A stretch of DNA of 64,000 bases, taken from the NCBI RefSeq assembly GCF_900115695.1, contig NZ_FOXK01000003.1:62001-126000 (forward strand), in the 5' to 3' direction. Each line of letters begins with the position of its first letter. Position 1 is the first letter of the stretch. Shown piece by piece: positions 26,952 to 36,490 of the stretch. Made by a program: the position numbers and the translations under genes. The notes under the pieces were generated by a model. It had not been told where the DNA came from. It made no database searches and saw only the letters and a list, made by a program, of their open reading frames with translations. Source of the stretch: Ectopseudomonas toyotomiensis. GTDB taxonomy: Bacteria > Pseudomonadota > Gammaproteobacteria > Pseudomonadales > Pseudomonadaceae.

Positions 26952-27520
26952 GGGGTTTTCTCCGTCTCTCGGGTCGATTACTGAGAGCAATGCTAGGAAG
27001 GTGTCACGCCACAGGGCAATGAGGGATTTCCCTCAACGAACTACGCCAAGCACGCGAAGCTAACGCCAATCTGAGTTCCGATCAGTGAGTCTAGTCGAGC
27101 AGGAATTCCATCATCCGATCTCAGACTAACGATCATTTCAGCTCTGGCGCGCGGAGGCCCACCATGGTGTGGACCATGGGAGCGACCATCCCAAAGCTTA
27201 TGGGTCGTTATCTGTCGGTCATGGTCACGCGGTGTGATGGTCAGATCCTGTGCAAAAGCTTGGTCAAGCCGAATGCAATCAGGTGGTCAAGTAACTGCAA
27301 TTGCGCATTTGAAAAGCGAGTGGACATTTCAAGCACTGCGAATTGCATGATTAGGCTGCCTGAATCGCCCTTGCTTCATCGGCACCCTAAATCCTCCCAA
27401 AATCCCAAAAGGGACAGATTTATTTATTGAGGATCACCGTCCGCTTCTGGCCGAAAGTAGTCTGATCACGACACAGTCTTCATAGCTCCAGTTCACGTGG
27501 AATACAGCTCAGCCTCAACA
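26952..27520. other. Intergenic stretch without a supported gene
   Basis: About 570 bp of lower G+C than its surroundings. It holds the promoter side of hchA, the motif AAAGGGACAGATTTATTTAT near 27411 (a word often seen beside REP-associated transposase genes), and the inverted GTCCGCTTCTGGCC word at 27438-27451. No frame shows convincing protein features. The stretch looks like decayed or inserted DNA. Confidence 0.5.
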
Positions 27521-27793
27521 TCACTCGCTGGCGAGCCGCGCACAAATCATCGGTGCTGCGGCATACAGGCAGGAGTAGTGAGAAAGCCCCTCCATCCGCT
27601 CGACGCGCGCGTTGCTTGGGAGGCGCTCAGCCAGATACGCCGACATACCGAAAGGCGACCAATTGTCCGCCGTGCCATACCACAGGCAGATATTCACTTC
27701 GCTGGCGAAGGCGTGGGAAGACCAGGGCTGGAAGTTAGGGCGAACTGCCGCATTGCCTTGTGAATTCGAGCGCCTGTGTGAGTCTCGCTTGGC
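27521..27793 (-). pseudogene. C-terminal remnant of an alpha/beta hydrolase-like gene
   Basis: On the reverse strand, directly after the permease stop codon and in the same frame, about 90 codons read without a start codon. They contain NICLWYGTADNWSPFGMSAY and VERMEGLSHYS before a stop at 27521-27523. The W-x-G-x-x-D-x-x-x-P pattern followed by an E-G-x-S-H-Y-S motif resembles the Asp- and His-bearing ends of alpha/beta hydrolases. The catalytic Ser part and start are missing, so it is a broken gene. Confidence 0.45.
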
Positions 27794-28879
27794 TTACTGC
27801 GGCAACCTGACCTTCTTCTTCGCCCCGAACAGGTTCCAGCTGGCCACGAACAGCGCCGCCACCAGTGGGCCGATCACGAAGCCGTTGAGGCCCAGCAGGG
27901 CCAGGCCGCCGAGGGTGGAGATGAGGATCAGGTAGTCGGGCATACGGGTGTCCTTGCCGACCAGGATGGGGCGCAGGATATTGTCCACCAGGCCGATCAC
28001 CAGCACGCCGAAGGCGGTGAGGATGATGCCTTGCACCAGGCTACCGCTGAGCATCAGGTAAATGGCCACAGGCGCCCAGATGATGCCAGCGCCGGCGGCC
28101 GGTAGCAGTGACAGAAAGGCCATCAGCACGCCCCACAGCAGCGGGCTGTAGATGCCCAGCGCCCAGAAGATGAAGCCACCGAGTGCGCCCTGTGCGGCGG
28201 CGACTACCACGTTGCCTTTTACCGTGGCGCGCACCACGCGGGTGAACTTGATCTGCAAACGCCGTTTGGTGGTGTCGGCCAGCGGGATGGCGGTGCGAAT
28301 TCTATGCACTAGATCCTTGCCGTCACGCAGCAGGAAGAACAGCAGGTAGAGCATCACGAAAAAGCCGATGAAGAACTCGAAGGTACCCTGGCCGATGGCG
28401 AATACCTTGGTGGCCAGGTATTGGCTGCCGGCCATGGCGCCGTTGGAGATCTGTTCGCGCAGGCCGTCGAGGTTGTTCATGCCGACACGGTCGAGCTGTT
28501 CCTGTATCGATGGCGGCAGCATCTGGATAAAGCTGGTGACGTAGGCGCCGGTATCCAGCTCGCCCGACTCGAGCTTCTGGTACAGGGCGGTGCCTTCGGC
28601 CACCACAGCGGAGGTGATGAAGATCACCGGCAGAATCGCCACCAACAGGCAGATGATCAGCGTCAGCAGGGCAGTAAGGTTGCCTCTGCCGCCAGTGCGC
28701 CGCAGCAAACGCTCCTGCAGCGGTGCGAACACCACAGCCAGGACCATGGCCCAGAACACAGCGCCGTAGAACGGCAGCAGTATCCAGAAGAAGGCGATGG
28801 TCACCAGAACGAGCAGGAGGATGAAGGCTTTCTGTTCGAAGGTCGGGCTCTGCATATCGGGATCGCTGGGAAGGGACAT
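27794..28879 (-). CDS. AI-2E family transporter (PerM/YdiK-like permease)
   Basis: This 361-residue membrane protein has about eight hydrophobic segments. It begins with a soluble stretch, then AFILLLVLVTIAFFWILLPF. The C-terminal region has DNILRPILVGKDTRMPDYLI and FVIGPLVAALF, both hallmarks of the AI-2E exporter/PerM family. Members export diverse small molecules or exchange ions; autoinducer transport should not be assumed. The start at 28879 follows GGGGGACTAACTGAC. A decayed hydrolase fragment follows immediately downstream. Confidence 0.88.
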   Translation of the reverse strand: MSLPSDPDMQSPTFEQKAFILLLVLVTIAFFWILLPFYGAVFWAMVLAVVFAPLQERLLRRTGGRGNLTALLTLIICLLVAILPVIFITSAVVAEGTALYQKLESGELDTGAYVTSFIQMLPPSIQEQLDRVGMNNLDGLREQISNGAMAGSQYLATKVFAIGQGTFEFFIGFFVMLYLLFFLLRDGKDLVHRIRTAIPLADTTKRRLQIKFTRVVRATVKGNVVVAAAQGALGGFIFWALGIYSPLLWGVLMAFLSLLPAAGAGIIWAPVAIYLMLSGSLVQGIILTAFGVLVIGLVDNILRPILVGKDTRMPDYLILISTLGGLALLGLNGFVIGPLVAALFVASWNLFGAKKKVRLPQ

Positions 28880-29010
28880 GTCAGTTAGTCCCCCGATGCT
28901 CTGGCAAAGTGCCGACAAAGTTGGACCGGACTTGTAGCCGCGCGGCGGGGGGATTGACAGCTCTGGGATACTGGTAGGCGTGAGGACGATCATTCGACGG
29001 AGGCATGGCC

Positions 29011-29715
29011 ATGCGTGACGAGGAAATCAAGGCGCTGTTCGACCAGCAGGCGGCGGGCTACGACAAGCAATGGGCGGGGATGGCGCCGATTCGTGAGGCG
29101 CTGTATTTGCTGCTCGATGCGCTGTTCATCGACCTGCCGGCCGACGCGCGGATACTCTGCGTGGGCGCCGGCACGGGGGCGGAAATCGAGCACCTGGCCG
29201 AGCGCTTTCCGGGCTGGCGCTTCACCGCGCTCGACCCGTCCGGGGCGATGCTCGAGCTGTGCCGTCAGCGCGCGGAGCACGGCGGCTTTGCCCAGCGCTG
29301 CGACTTTTACCAGGGCTATCTGGATACGCTGGCGCCTGAGGCGGCCTACGACGGCGCTACCTGTTTTCTGGTGTCGCAGTTTCTGCTCGAACCCGCGGTG
29401 CGTACCGCGTTCTTCGGCCAGATCGCGCAGCGCCTGAAACCCGGCGGGCTGCTGGCCAGTGTCGACTTGGCGGCGGATATCCAGTCGCCGGCGTATGAGG
29501 TATTGCTGCCTGGCTGGATGACGCTGATGGCTGCGGCCGGGGTCGATGCGCAGATGCTGGAGCGCGCGCGGGCAGCCTACGCCCGTGATGTGGCGGTGCT
29601 ACCGGCGCAGCAGGTGGCTGGCATCATCCAGGCTGCCGGTTTCGATGCGCCGGTGCAGTTCTTCCAGGCCGGGCTGATGCACGGCTGGGTAAGCCGGCGA
29701 GAAGCCGATGCTTGA
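29011..29715 (+). CDS. Class I SAM-dependent methyltransferase
   Basis: This 234-residue protein has motif I ILCVGAGTGAEIEHLAERFP, the acidic ribose-binding residue in FTALDPSGAML, and the post-motif region RLKPGGLLASVDL. The start at 29011 is favoured because GGAGG lies at normal spacing; ATG 29005 would be too close. The substrate is unknown. It is a stand-alone gene converging on the GFA-family gene, with 6 bp between the ends. Confidence 0.87.
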   Translation: MRDEEIKALFDQQAAGYDKQWAGMAPIREALYLLLDALFIDLPADARILCVGAGTGAEIEHLAERFPGWRFTALDPSGAMLELCRQRAEHGGFAQRCDFYQGYLDTLAPEAAYDGATCFLVSQFLLEPAVRTAFFGQIAQRLKPGGLLASVDLAADIQSPAYEVLLPGWMTLMAAAGVDAQMLERARAAYARDVAVLPAQQVAGIIQAAGFDAPVQFFQAGLMHGWVSRREADA

Positions 29716-29721
29716 ATGGTT

Positions 29722-30111
29722 CTACTCGTGGCGTGCGCTGCTGTCGCGGTCGCGTGGGTAGTGGCGGTAAAAGGGCAAGGGCGGTAGCCAGGCTTCGCGG
29801 CGGATGGTCCAGAGTTCGTAGGTGGGGGTGAACTGGTTCGGTTCGTCCAGCGAGCCGACGTTCACCTCGACCTCATCCCCAGAGCGTGCGAACACCGGCG
29901 AGCCGCAGCGCGGGCAGAAGTGGCGGCCTGCGTACTGGCCGGTTTCACCCTCTACCTTCACCGCGTCCTGCGGAAAGATTGCCGAGGTGTGAAAGAGGGC
30001 GCCGTGGTGCTTGCGGCAGTCCATGCAGTGGCAGACGCCGACCCGATAAGGCTGGCCGCTGGTTTCGAAACGCACCTGGCCGCAGAGGCAGCCGCCGGTG
30101 AGTCGATCCAT
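29722..30111 (-). CDS. GFA (glutathione-dependent formaldehyde-activating-like) family zinc protein
   Basis: This 129-residue protein has the family's cysteine sets: GGCLCGQVRF, CHCMDCRKHHG and HFCPRCGSPVF. They form one structural and one catalytic-type zinc site in a CENP-V/GFA fold. Spontaneous S-hydroxymethylglutathione formation is the classic assignment, but many members have unknown roles. The start at 30111 is set by the motif position. Confidence 0.9.
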   Translation of the reverse strand: MDRLTGGCLCGQVRFETSGQPYRVGVCHCMDCRKHHGALFHTSAIFPQDAVKVEGETGQYAGRHFCPRCGSPVFARSGDEVEVNVGSLDEPNQFTPTYELWTIRREAWLPPLPFYRHYPRDRDSSARHE

Positions 30112-30168
30112 GTTGCTGTCCTCCAGTGTTTGGGCGTGTACCTGCCACCATAGCAAAGGCGCGCTGGG

Positions 30169-30786
30169 TTAAGGGCGCTGACTGGCCAGCGCCAGCAGCG
30201 TGCCGAAACCGATCAGCAGACCGCCAAACATGCGGTCGATCCAGCGCCTGGCGGCCAGCAGCCTGTCGCGCACCGGGCCGGCGGAAAAGCACAGCGCGAC
30301 CACGGCGAACCAGCCGACATGCGCGACGGTGATGAAGGCACCGTAGCCCAGTTGCGTCGCAAGGCCCGTGCTCGGCTGCACCACCTGCATGAACAGGCTG
30401 ACGATGAACACCGCCGTCTTGGGATTGAGCGCGTTGGTCAGCAGACCGGTGCGCAGGGCTGCGCCATCTGCTGCAGGCTTTTGCGCATCGCTGTGCGTTG
30501 CGCTGTCGGGTTTGCTCAGCAGCATTTTCACGCCGAGATAGATCAGGTAGGCCGCGCCCGCCATCTTGAGCGCGTTGAACAGCCCGGTCGACTGCTGCAA
30601 CAGCAGGCCGACACCGAGCAGGGTGTAGCCGACGTGGATCAGTACGCCCAAGCCGATGCCCAGCGCCGTGAGCACGCCGGCGCGGCGCGAGAGCAGCAGG
30701 CTGTTGCGGCTGACCAGGGCGAAATCCGCCCCGGGGCTGATGACGGCAAGTAGGGTGATGGTGATTACAGCTATCCATTCGGTCAT
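30169..30786 (-). CDS. LysE/RhtB family amino-acid exporter
   Basis: This 205-residue inner-membrane protein has about six hydrophobic segments. The early signature ISPGADFALVSRNSLLLSRRAG is the classic LysE/RhtB motif, and GLLTNALNPKTAVFIVSLF is the second one. It exports amino acids or their analogues. The divergent LysR gene starts 65 bp away and is its likely regulator, as is common for this family. Confidence 0.92.
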   Translation of the reverse strand: MTEWIAVITITLLAVISPGADFALVSRNSLLLSRRAGVLTALGIGLGVLIHVGYTLLGVGLLLQQSTGLFNALKMAGAAYLIYLGVKMLLSKPDSATHSDAQKPAADGAALRTGLLTNALNPKTAVFIVSLFMQVVQPSTGLATQLGYGAFITVAHVGWFAVVALCFSAGPVRDRLLAARRWIDRMFGGLLIGFGTLLALASQRP

Positions 30787-30850
30787 GGCTTATTCTGCTG
30801 ATGGTTGGAGTTGAGCCAATTATTCCGATGGCGTTTGGCGATGAATAACG

Positions 30851-31765
30851 ATGAGTTCTGACATTGATGGTGAGCTGATTTCACAGTTAGCGGATGCGCG
30901 CCTGCCTTCGTTATTGGCGTTGCGCTGTTTCGAGGCAGCGGCGCGCTGGGAGAACTTCAGTCGCGCTGCCCAGGAGCTGCACCTGACCCATGGCGCAGTC
31001 AGCCGCGCGGTACGTCTGCTGGAGGATGACCTGGGGGTGGCGCTGTTCGAGCGGCGTAGCCGCCGTGTGTATCTCAACGAGGCTGGGCGCAAGCTGGCGC
31101 GTGCGGTGGGCGATGGGCTGGGGCTGATGCGCCAGGCCACGCGCGAGCTACGGGCCAGTGCCAGGCAGACGCGGCCATTAGTGGTGTCCTGCGAGCCGAC
31201 GCTGTTGATGCGCTGGTTGATCCCGCGCTGGAGTACGTTTCAGGTGCGCCAGCCGGGGCAGGAGATTCATCTGCTGGCGGGCGGTGGGCCTTTCACCTTC
31301 GAGGCAGGCATCGACCTGGCCATCCGTCGCGATGACTTTCCCAGACCTGCCGGTTATCACGCCGAAGCGCTTTTCATCGAGCGGGTAGGGCCGGTTTGCC
31401 GAGCAGACAAGGTCGAGCAATGGTTTGATGCCCAGGGCCTGCGCCCGGATGCGTTGCCTTTGCATACGCGCACGCGGCTGAATGCCTGGACGGAGTGGGC
31501 CAATGTCGCCGGCAGCGCGCTGCCGCAAGGGCCGGCGCAGACCTTCGAGCATTTCTATTTCAGCCTGCAGGCCGCGGTGGCAGGTCTGGGCGTGGCCATC
31601 GGGCCGTGGCATCTGGTACGCGATGACATCGACAGTGGCTTGTTGGTTGCGCCGCTTGGCTTCGTCGAGGACGGCTCGCGCTACTGCTTGTTCTCACCCG
31701 CTGCGCCGGAGCCCGAAAACCTGCACGCCGAGTTGTTGGCCTGGCTGCGGGAGATGGGACGCTAG
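30851..31765 (+). CDS. LysR family transcriptional regulator (GcvA-like)
   Basis: This 304-residue protein has a helix-turn-helix at about 18-75 (LRCFEAAARWENFSRAAQEL, then HGAVSRAVRLLEDDLGVALF) with the GcvA-like AVSRAV recognition helix, and a periplasmic-binding-protein-like effector domain. It diverges from the LysE/RhtB exporter gene. TTATTC (30820) and GAATAA (30843) form a loose inverted repeat in the 64-bp gap and could be its site. Confidence 0.9.
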   Translation: MSSDIDGELISQLADARLPSLLALRCFEAAARWENFSRAAQELHLTHGAVSRAVRLLEDDLGVALFERRSRRVYLNEAGRKLARAVGDGLGLMRQATRELRASARQTRPLVVSCEPTLLMRWLIPRWSTFQVRQPGQEIHLLAGGGPFTFEAGIDLAIRRDDFPRPAGYHAEALFIERVGPVCRADKVEQWFDAQGLRPDALPLHTRTRLNAWTEWANVAGSALPQGPAQTFEHFYFSLQAAVAGLGVAIGPWHLVRDDIDSGLLVAPLGFVEDGSRYCLFSPAAPEPENLHAELLAWLREMGR

Positions 31766-31772
31766 CCGGGTT

Positions 31773-32126
31773 TCAGAGGCGATCCAGTTCTTGCTCAAGC
31801 TTCGCCCATTCCGGTTTCAGGGCACGCCGCAGGTAGGCGATGAAGAGTCGGTCGCGCAGGCGGCGCAGGGTGGAACTCCGTCGCGCCGCCTGGGCTTGCT
31901 CGATGGTTGCGCTGAGCCAGGCGCTGTCGAAGCCTGTCCAGATCGGTGGGATGGGCGCGAGCAGGTTGGAGTAGCACGCGGGAGCGACGTCCTGGTAGAA
32001 GGCGGCTTGTACTGTGGCACGGTCGAAACCTGCCACCTGACGGGCGATGTATCCGTAGTCGACTTCGTTGTCGATGAATACGTCCGACAGCGCCGACCAC
32101 AGATGGATGCGTTCTTCGCGGGTCAT
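31773..32126 (-). CDS. Hypothetical protein, DUF7079-like
   Basis: This 117-residue soluble helical protein begins TREERIHLWSALSDVFIDNE and has IPPIWTGFDSAWLSATIEQA in the middle. The layout resembles small proteins annotated DUF7079, an assignment made from memory. It converges with the LysR gene, with 7 bp between the ends. No function can be offered. Confidence 0.7.
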   Translation of the reverse strand: MTREERIHLWSALSDVFIDNEVDYGYIARQVAGFDRATVQAAFYQDVAPACYSNLLAPIPPIWTGFDSAWLSATIEQAQAARRSSTLRRLRDRLFIAYLRRALKPEWAKLEQELDRL

Positions 32127-32341
32127 AAGCCACGTCTGCTCAATGCTGCGTAATCAGTGGCGAGACTGTAATGGCTGGCGCGCATCCTGGCCATTGGCGC
32201 GGGCTGCTGCGAAGGCTTGGTGGGATGTATCATCGGGCACATATTTGCATGGCTGAATCTGCCCGTGAGCGTCGGCCGTGCACGCGCTGTTTTCGTATCC
32301 GTGGCCGTAGACGCGGCCCGCCATCTGCGAGTGATGACACC

Positions 32342-34045
32342 ATGATCGAGGTAACCGAAGTTTCCATTGCCGAGCTGCGCGCCGCGCTGGAGTCCGGCCG
32401 CACCACGGCGGTCGAGCTGGTCAAGGCCTATCTGGCGCGTATCGACGCCTACGACGGCGCGGATACGCCGACCCGGCTCAACGCGGTGGTGGTGCGCAAC
32501 CCCGACGCGCTGAAGGAGGCCGAGGCGTCCGATGCGCGCCGCGCCCGTGGCGAGACGCTCGGCCCGCTCGATGGCATTCCCTACACCGCCAAGGACAGCT
32601 ACCTGGTCAAGGGCCTGACGGCGGCCTCCGGCAGCCCGGCGTTCAAGGACCTGGTGGCGCAGCGTGATGCCTTCACCGTCGAGCGCCTGCGCGCGGCCGG
32701 CGCCATCTGTCTGGGCAAGACCAACATGCCGCCGATGGCCAATGGCGGCATGCAGCGCGGTGTCTATGGCCGCGCCGAAAGCCCGTATAACGCCGATTAC
32801 CTGACGGCGCCGTTCGCCTCGGGCTCGTCCAACGGTGCCGGCACCGCCACTGCTGCCAGCTTCGCCGCCTTTGGCCTGGCCGAGGAAACCTGGTCCAGCG
32901 GGCGTGGCCCGGCTTCGAACAACGGTCTGTGCGCCTACACGCCGTCACGCGGGGTGATCTCGGTGCGTGGTAACTGGCCGCTGACGCCGACCATGGACGT
33001 GGTGGTGCCCTATGCCCGGACCATGGCCGATCTGCTGGAAGTGCTCGATGTGGTGGTGGCCGACGATGCCGACAGCCGTGGCGACCTGTGGCGTTTGCAG
33101 CCCTGGGTGCCGATACCGAAAGCCTCCGAAGTACGTCCCGCGTCCTACCTGGCGCTGGCGGCCAAGGCCGATACGCTCAAGGGCAAGCGCCTGGGCGTGC
33201 CGAAGATGTTCATCAACAAGGACGAAGCCGCTGGCACCAGCGAGAACCCGGGCATCGGCGGGCCGACTGGCCAGCGCATTCACACCCGGCCGACGGTGAT
33301 CACCCTGTGGGAAGCGGCGCGCCAGACGCTGGAAGCGGCCGGCGCCGAGGTGGTGGAAGTGGACTTCCCCTTGGTGTCCAACTGCGAGGGTGATCGCCCC
33401 GGTGCGCCGACCGTGTTCAATCGCGGCATCGTCACGCCGGAGTTCCTGCACGACGAGTTGTGGGAGCTGAGCGGCTGGGCCTTCGACGATTTCCTGCGCG
33501 CCAATGGTGATCCGCAGCTCAATCGCCTGGCCGACGTCGATGGCCCACAGATCTTCCCCCACGACCCCGGCACGCTGCCGAACCGTGAGGGCGATCTGGC
33601 GGCGGGCATGGACGAGTACGTCAACATGGCCAAGCGTGGGATCAAATCCTGGGACCAGATCGTCACGCTGCCTGACGGCCTGCGCGGCCTGGAGCACACC
33701 CGCAAGATCGACCTGGAAGACTGGATGGATCAACTGGGCCTGGATGCGGTGCTGTTCCCCACCGTGGCCGATGTCGGCCCGGCCGATGCCGACGTGAACC
33801 CGGCATCCGCCGATATCGCCTGGAGCAACGGTGTGTGGGTGGCCAATGGCAACCTGGCGATTCGTCATCTGGGTGTGCCGACCGTCATCGTACCGATGGG
33901 CGTGATGGCTGACATCGGCATGCCGGTGGGCCTGACCTTCGCCGGCCGTGCTTATGATGACTCGTCATTGCTGCAGCTGGCGGCGGCCTATGAGTCGACC
34001 GGCTCCAAGCGCCTGATCCCGCCGCGTACGCCGGCGCTGGGGTGA
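32342..34045 (+). CDS. Amidase signature family hydrolase
   Basis: This 567-residue protein has the Ser-cisSer-Lys triad of amidase-signature enzymes: K84 in IPYTAKDSY, the cis-Ser in FASGSSNGAGTATAASF (S163) and the nucleophile S186 in EETWSSGRGPAS. The usual D-T-G-G-S-I-R here reads E-T-W-S-S-G-R. It is longer than GatA (about 485) and not part of a gatCAB operon, so it probably hydrolyses small amides or nitrile-derived amides. The start at 32342 fits the family N-terminus, but its ribosome-binding site is weak. Confidence 0.87.
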   Translation: MIEVTEVSIAELRAALESGRTTAVELVKAYLARIDAYDGADTPTRLNAVVVRNPDALKEAEASDARRARGETLGPLDGIPYTAKDSYLVKGLTAASGSPAFKDLVAQRDAFTVERLRAAGAICLGKTNMPPMANGGMQRGVYGRAESPYNADYLTAPFASGSSNGAGTATAASFAAFGLAEETWSSGRGPASNNGLCAYTPSRGVISVRGNWPLTPTMDVVVPYARTMADLLEVLDVVVADDADSRGDLWRLQPWVPIPKASEVRPASYLALAAKADTLKGKRLGVPKMFINKDEAAGTSENPGIGGPTGQRIHTRPTVITLWEAARQTLEAAGAEVVEVDFPLVSNCEGDRPGAPTVFNRGIVTPEFLHDELWELSGWAFDDFLRANGDPQLNRLADVDGPQIFPHDPGTLPNREGDLAAGMDEYVNMAKRGIKSWDQIVTLPDGLRGLEHTRKIDLEDWMDQLGLDAVLFPTVADVGPADADVNPASADIAWSNGVWVANGNLAIRHLGVPTVIVPMGVMADIGMPVGLTFAGRAYDDSSLLQLAAAYESTGSKRLIPPRTPALG

Positions 34046-34078
34046 TTGGAAGTCAGCTGATCGTGCTGTGTCGTGTGT

Positions 34079-34530
34079 AGGAGCGAGCGAACTGCTTTTC
34101 GCGAGCAGAGCTCGCTCCTACAAAGGCACATCGATTCAGCCCTCTCCCCCGGCCCCTCTCCCGTAAACGGGAGAGGGGAGACAGGCGCGCTACAACTCTG
34201 TGGGAGGGGCTTTAGCCGCGACTGCTGTAGAGCTTGTCGCCGCTAAAGCGCTTCCCACGGTTTGTGGCGCTCCACAATTCAGCACGTAGGGCGGGTGCAG
34301 CCCGCCATCGCCATTGCGGCGGGTTTCACCCGCCCTACGATGTATCGGTCATCTGTGATTGAAGATGGGAGGCAAGTCGCGCTGGCTCGGTGGGAGGGGC
34401 TTTAGCCGCGACTGCCGTAGCGCCTGTCTCCGCTAAAGCGCCTCCCACGGCTTGTGGCGCTCTACAATTCAGCACGTAGGGCGGGTGCAACCCGCCATTG
34501 CCATTCTGGCGGATTGCACCCCTCACGAGT
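34079..34530. repeat. Repeat cluster, including a roughly 115-bp direct duplication
   Basis: This fills the 497-bp gap between the amidase gene and gspD. Elements in order: a GAGCGAGC hairpin (34079-34122); CCCCTCTCCCG/CGGGAGAGGGG (34153-34178); a GGGAGGGGCTTTAGCCGCGA hairpin (34199-34260); and a GTAGGGCGGGTG/CACCCGCCCTAC hairpin (34294-34339). The last two units recur at 34389-34530, offset by 190 bp with a few changes. No gene is visible. Confidence 0.85.
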
Positions 34531-34542
34531 GACGCCCTATCG

Positions 34543-36486
34543 TTACTGCCGCAAATCCACCGCCGGTGCGCCTTGGCCGTCGAACAGCTGGCTGGGGGTG
34601 CTGGGCAGGATGCTGGGGCGGCCGTTGTCCGGGCCGCCGTTGCCGATGATGCGAATATCGCTGTACTTCTTGCCCGACAGTGCAGCCAGGCCGGCGCCAT
34701 CGCGGACGATGGTCGGCCGCAGGAAGACCATCAGGTTGCGTTTGATATGGGATTCGCGGGTGGAGCGGAACAGCCCGCCGAGCAAAGGAATGTCGCCCAG
34801 CAGTGGCACCTTGGAGATGGCCTGGGTGACGTCGTCCTGAATCAGCCCGCCAAGCACGATCACCTGACCGTCGTCGGCGAGGATGGTGCTCTTGATCGAG
34901 CGCTTGTTGGTCACCAGGTCGACCGCCTGGGCGTTTAGCCCGGTGCTGGGGGCGATGGAGGAGATTTCCTGCTCGATCTCCAGGCGCAGGGTGGCGCCTT
35001 CGTTGATGCTTGGCGTGACCTTGAGGGTCACGCCGATGTCCTGGCGTTCGATGGTGGTGAAGGGGTTGCCGGCGCCGGAGGCGTCGGTGGTGTAGGTACC
35101 GGTCTGGAAGGGCACGTTCTGCCCGACGAGGATTTCCGCTTTCTGGTTGTCCAGGGTCAGCAGGCTCGGCGTGGACAGCAGGTTGCTCTTGCTGTTGGCA
35201 GAGAGTGCGGTGATCAGTGCGCCGAAACGATCACTGCCGATGCCGATGATGGCGCCGTCGGGCAGCGTGAGGTCTTCCGGTATTTCGTCACTTTGCAGGA
35301 TCTGCAGCACGCTGCCCACCGACAGGCCGGTGCCGGCGAAGTTGACCCCGCCCAGGCCGCCCCTGCCGCCACGAGCATCCACGGCCCACTGCACGCCGAG
35401 GGCGTCGGTGATGTCGCCGGAGACCTCGACGATGGCCGCTTCGACCATCACCTGGGCGCGCGGTACGTCGAGCTGACGCACGATATCTTCGAGGGTGGCG
35501 ACCAGATCGGGCTCGGCCAGTAGCACCAGGGCGTTGAGACTCTCGTCGGCGCGGATGAGGATATTCGACTGTCTGCCGGTGGTTTCGCTGCCTTCCTGGT
35601 TCTTCAGGCCTTCGGAGATGTCGCCGAGGGTTTCGGCCAGGGACTTGGCATCGTTGTGGCGCAGGCGGATCACTCGCGTATTGGCCGAGCGGCTGGTGGG
35701 GCTGTCCAGCGAGCGGGCAAGGTCGGCCAGTTTGGCGCGGGCGTCCGGCGGGCCGAGCAGAATCAGGCGGTTGGTGCGGGCGTCGGCCACCACCTGGGTG
35801 GCGCTGGTGCCCTTGGCCTGGCCGCGGGCGATGGCGGTATTGAGCACTTCGGCGGCGTCCATCACCCAGGCGTGCTGCAGGGTCACCACGCTGAAGTCCT
35901 GCGCGCCGCTGCGGTCGAGCTGGCGCATCAGGTCTTCGATGCGTTCGATGTTGGCGCTGCGGTCGCTGATGATCAGCGCGTTGGACGAGGTGACGGCAGC
36001 CAGGTGGCCATATTGCGGTACCAGCGGACGAATCAGCGGGATCAACTCGGCCACTGGCGCGTGCTGCACCTGGATCAGGCGGGTTTCCAGGCGATCCGGC
36101 GCCGGACGGCTGGCATCGGCTTCGGCCTTGGCCTCGGCGTTGGGCACGATGCGCGCCTGATCGCCCTGGGTCAGCACGCTGAAACCGTGGGTGGCCATCA
36201 CCGAGAGAAACAGTTGATAGACCTCGGACAGCCCCAACGGCGTGCTGGAGATCACGTTGACCTGGCCTTTCACACGCGGGTCGACGACGAAGGTCTGCCC
36301 GGTGATGGCGGCGACCTGATCGATGAACTCGCGGATGTCGGCGCCCTTGAGGTTGATGGTCCAGCTTTCTTCCTGCTGATTGGCGCTGGCCGGCACCTGC
36401 TCGATCTGCGCGAGCAAGGGCAAAGGGGCAGCGGCCAGGCCGGCGGCGAGGAGGGCGAGGGTCAGTCTGCTTCGGAGAACATGCAT
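34543..36486 (-). CDS. gspD: Type II secretion secretin GspD (XcpQ-type)
   Basis: This outer-membrane channel protein has 647 residues, close to P. aeruginosa XcpQ. It has a signal peptide (ALLAAGLAAAPLPLLAQ), an N0 domain (WTINLKGADIREFIDQVAAI), N1-N3 repeats with LIQVQHAPVAELIPLIRPLV, and a secretin domain carrying VPLLGDIPLLGGLFRS. It assembles as a multimeric gate that releases folded exoproteins. The start at 36486 is 4 bp beyond the gspC stop. The gene ends beside the repeat cluster. Confidence 0.95.
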   Translation of the reverse strand: MHVLRSRLTLALLAAGLAAAPLPLLAQIEQVPASANQQEESWTINLKGADIREFIDQVAAITGQTFVVDPRVKGQVNVISSTPLGLSEVYQLFLSVMATHGFSVLTQGDQARIVPNAEAKAEADASRPAPDRLETRLIQVQHAPVAELIPLIRPLVPQYGHLAAVTSSNALIISDRSANIERIEDLMRQLDRSGAQDFSVVTLQHAWVMDAAEVLNTAIARGQAKGTSATQVVADARTNRLILLGPPDARAKLADLARSLDSPTSRSANTRVIRLRHNDAKSLAETLGDISEGLKNQEGSETTGRQSNILIRADESLNALVLLAEPDLVATLEDIVRQLDVPRAQVMVEAAIVEVSGDITDALGVQWAVDARGGRGGLGGVNFAGTGLSVGSVLQILQSDEIPEDLTLPDGAIIGIGSDRFGALITALSANSKSNLLSTPSLLTLDNQKAEILVGQNVPFQTGTYTTDASGAGNPFTTIERQDIGVTLKVTPSINEGATLRLEIEQEISSIAPSTGLNAQAVDLVTNKRSIKSTILADDGQVIVLGGLIQDDVTQAISKVPLLGDIPLLGGLFRSTRESHIKRNLMVFLRPTIVRDGAGLAALSGKKYSDIRIIGNGGPDNGRPSILPSTPSQLFDGQGAPAVDLRQ

Positions 36487-36490
36487 CGGT

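Noticed and set aside
27260..27370. 34-codon frame on the reverse strand with an amphipathic end (LLDHLIAFGLTKLL)
   Set aside because: No ribosome-binding site or supporting context; too short to claim.
27164..27430. Open frame of 88 codons on the forward strand
   Set aside because: No recognised motifs, odd composition, and it ends in a repeat-associated word; treated as non-coding.
27497..27763. Open frame of 88 codons on the forward strand
   Set aside because: It is antisense to the hydrolase-like remnant, which gives the more convincing protein motifs.
34079..34530. CRISPR array
   Set aside because: Repeats are hairpin-forming, of several families and irregularly spaced, with no unique spacers of constant length and no cas genes.
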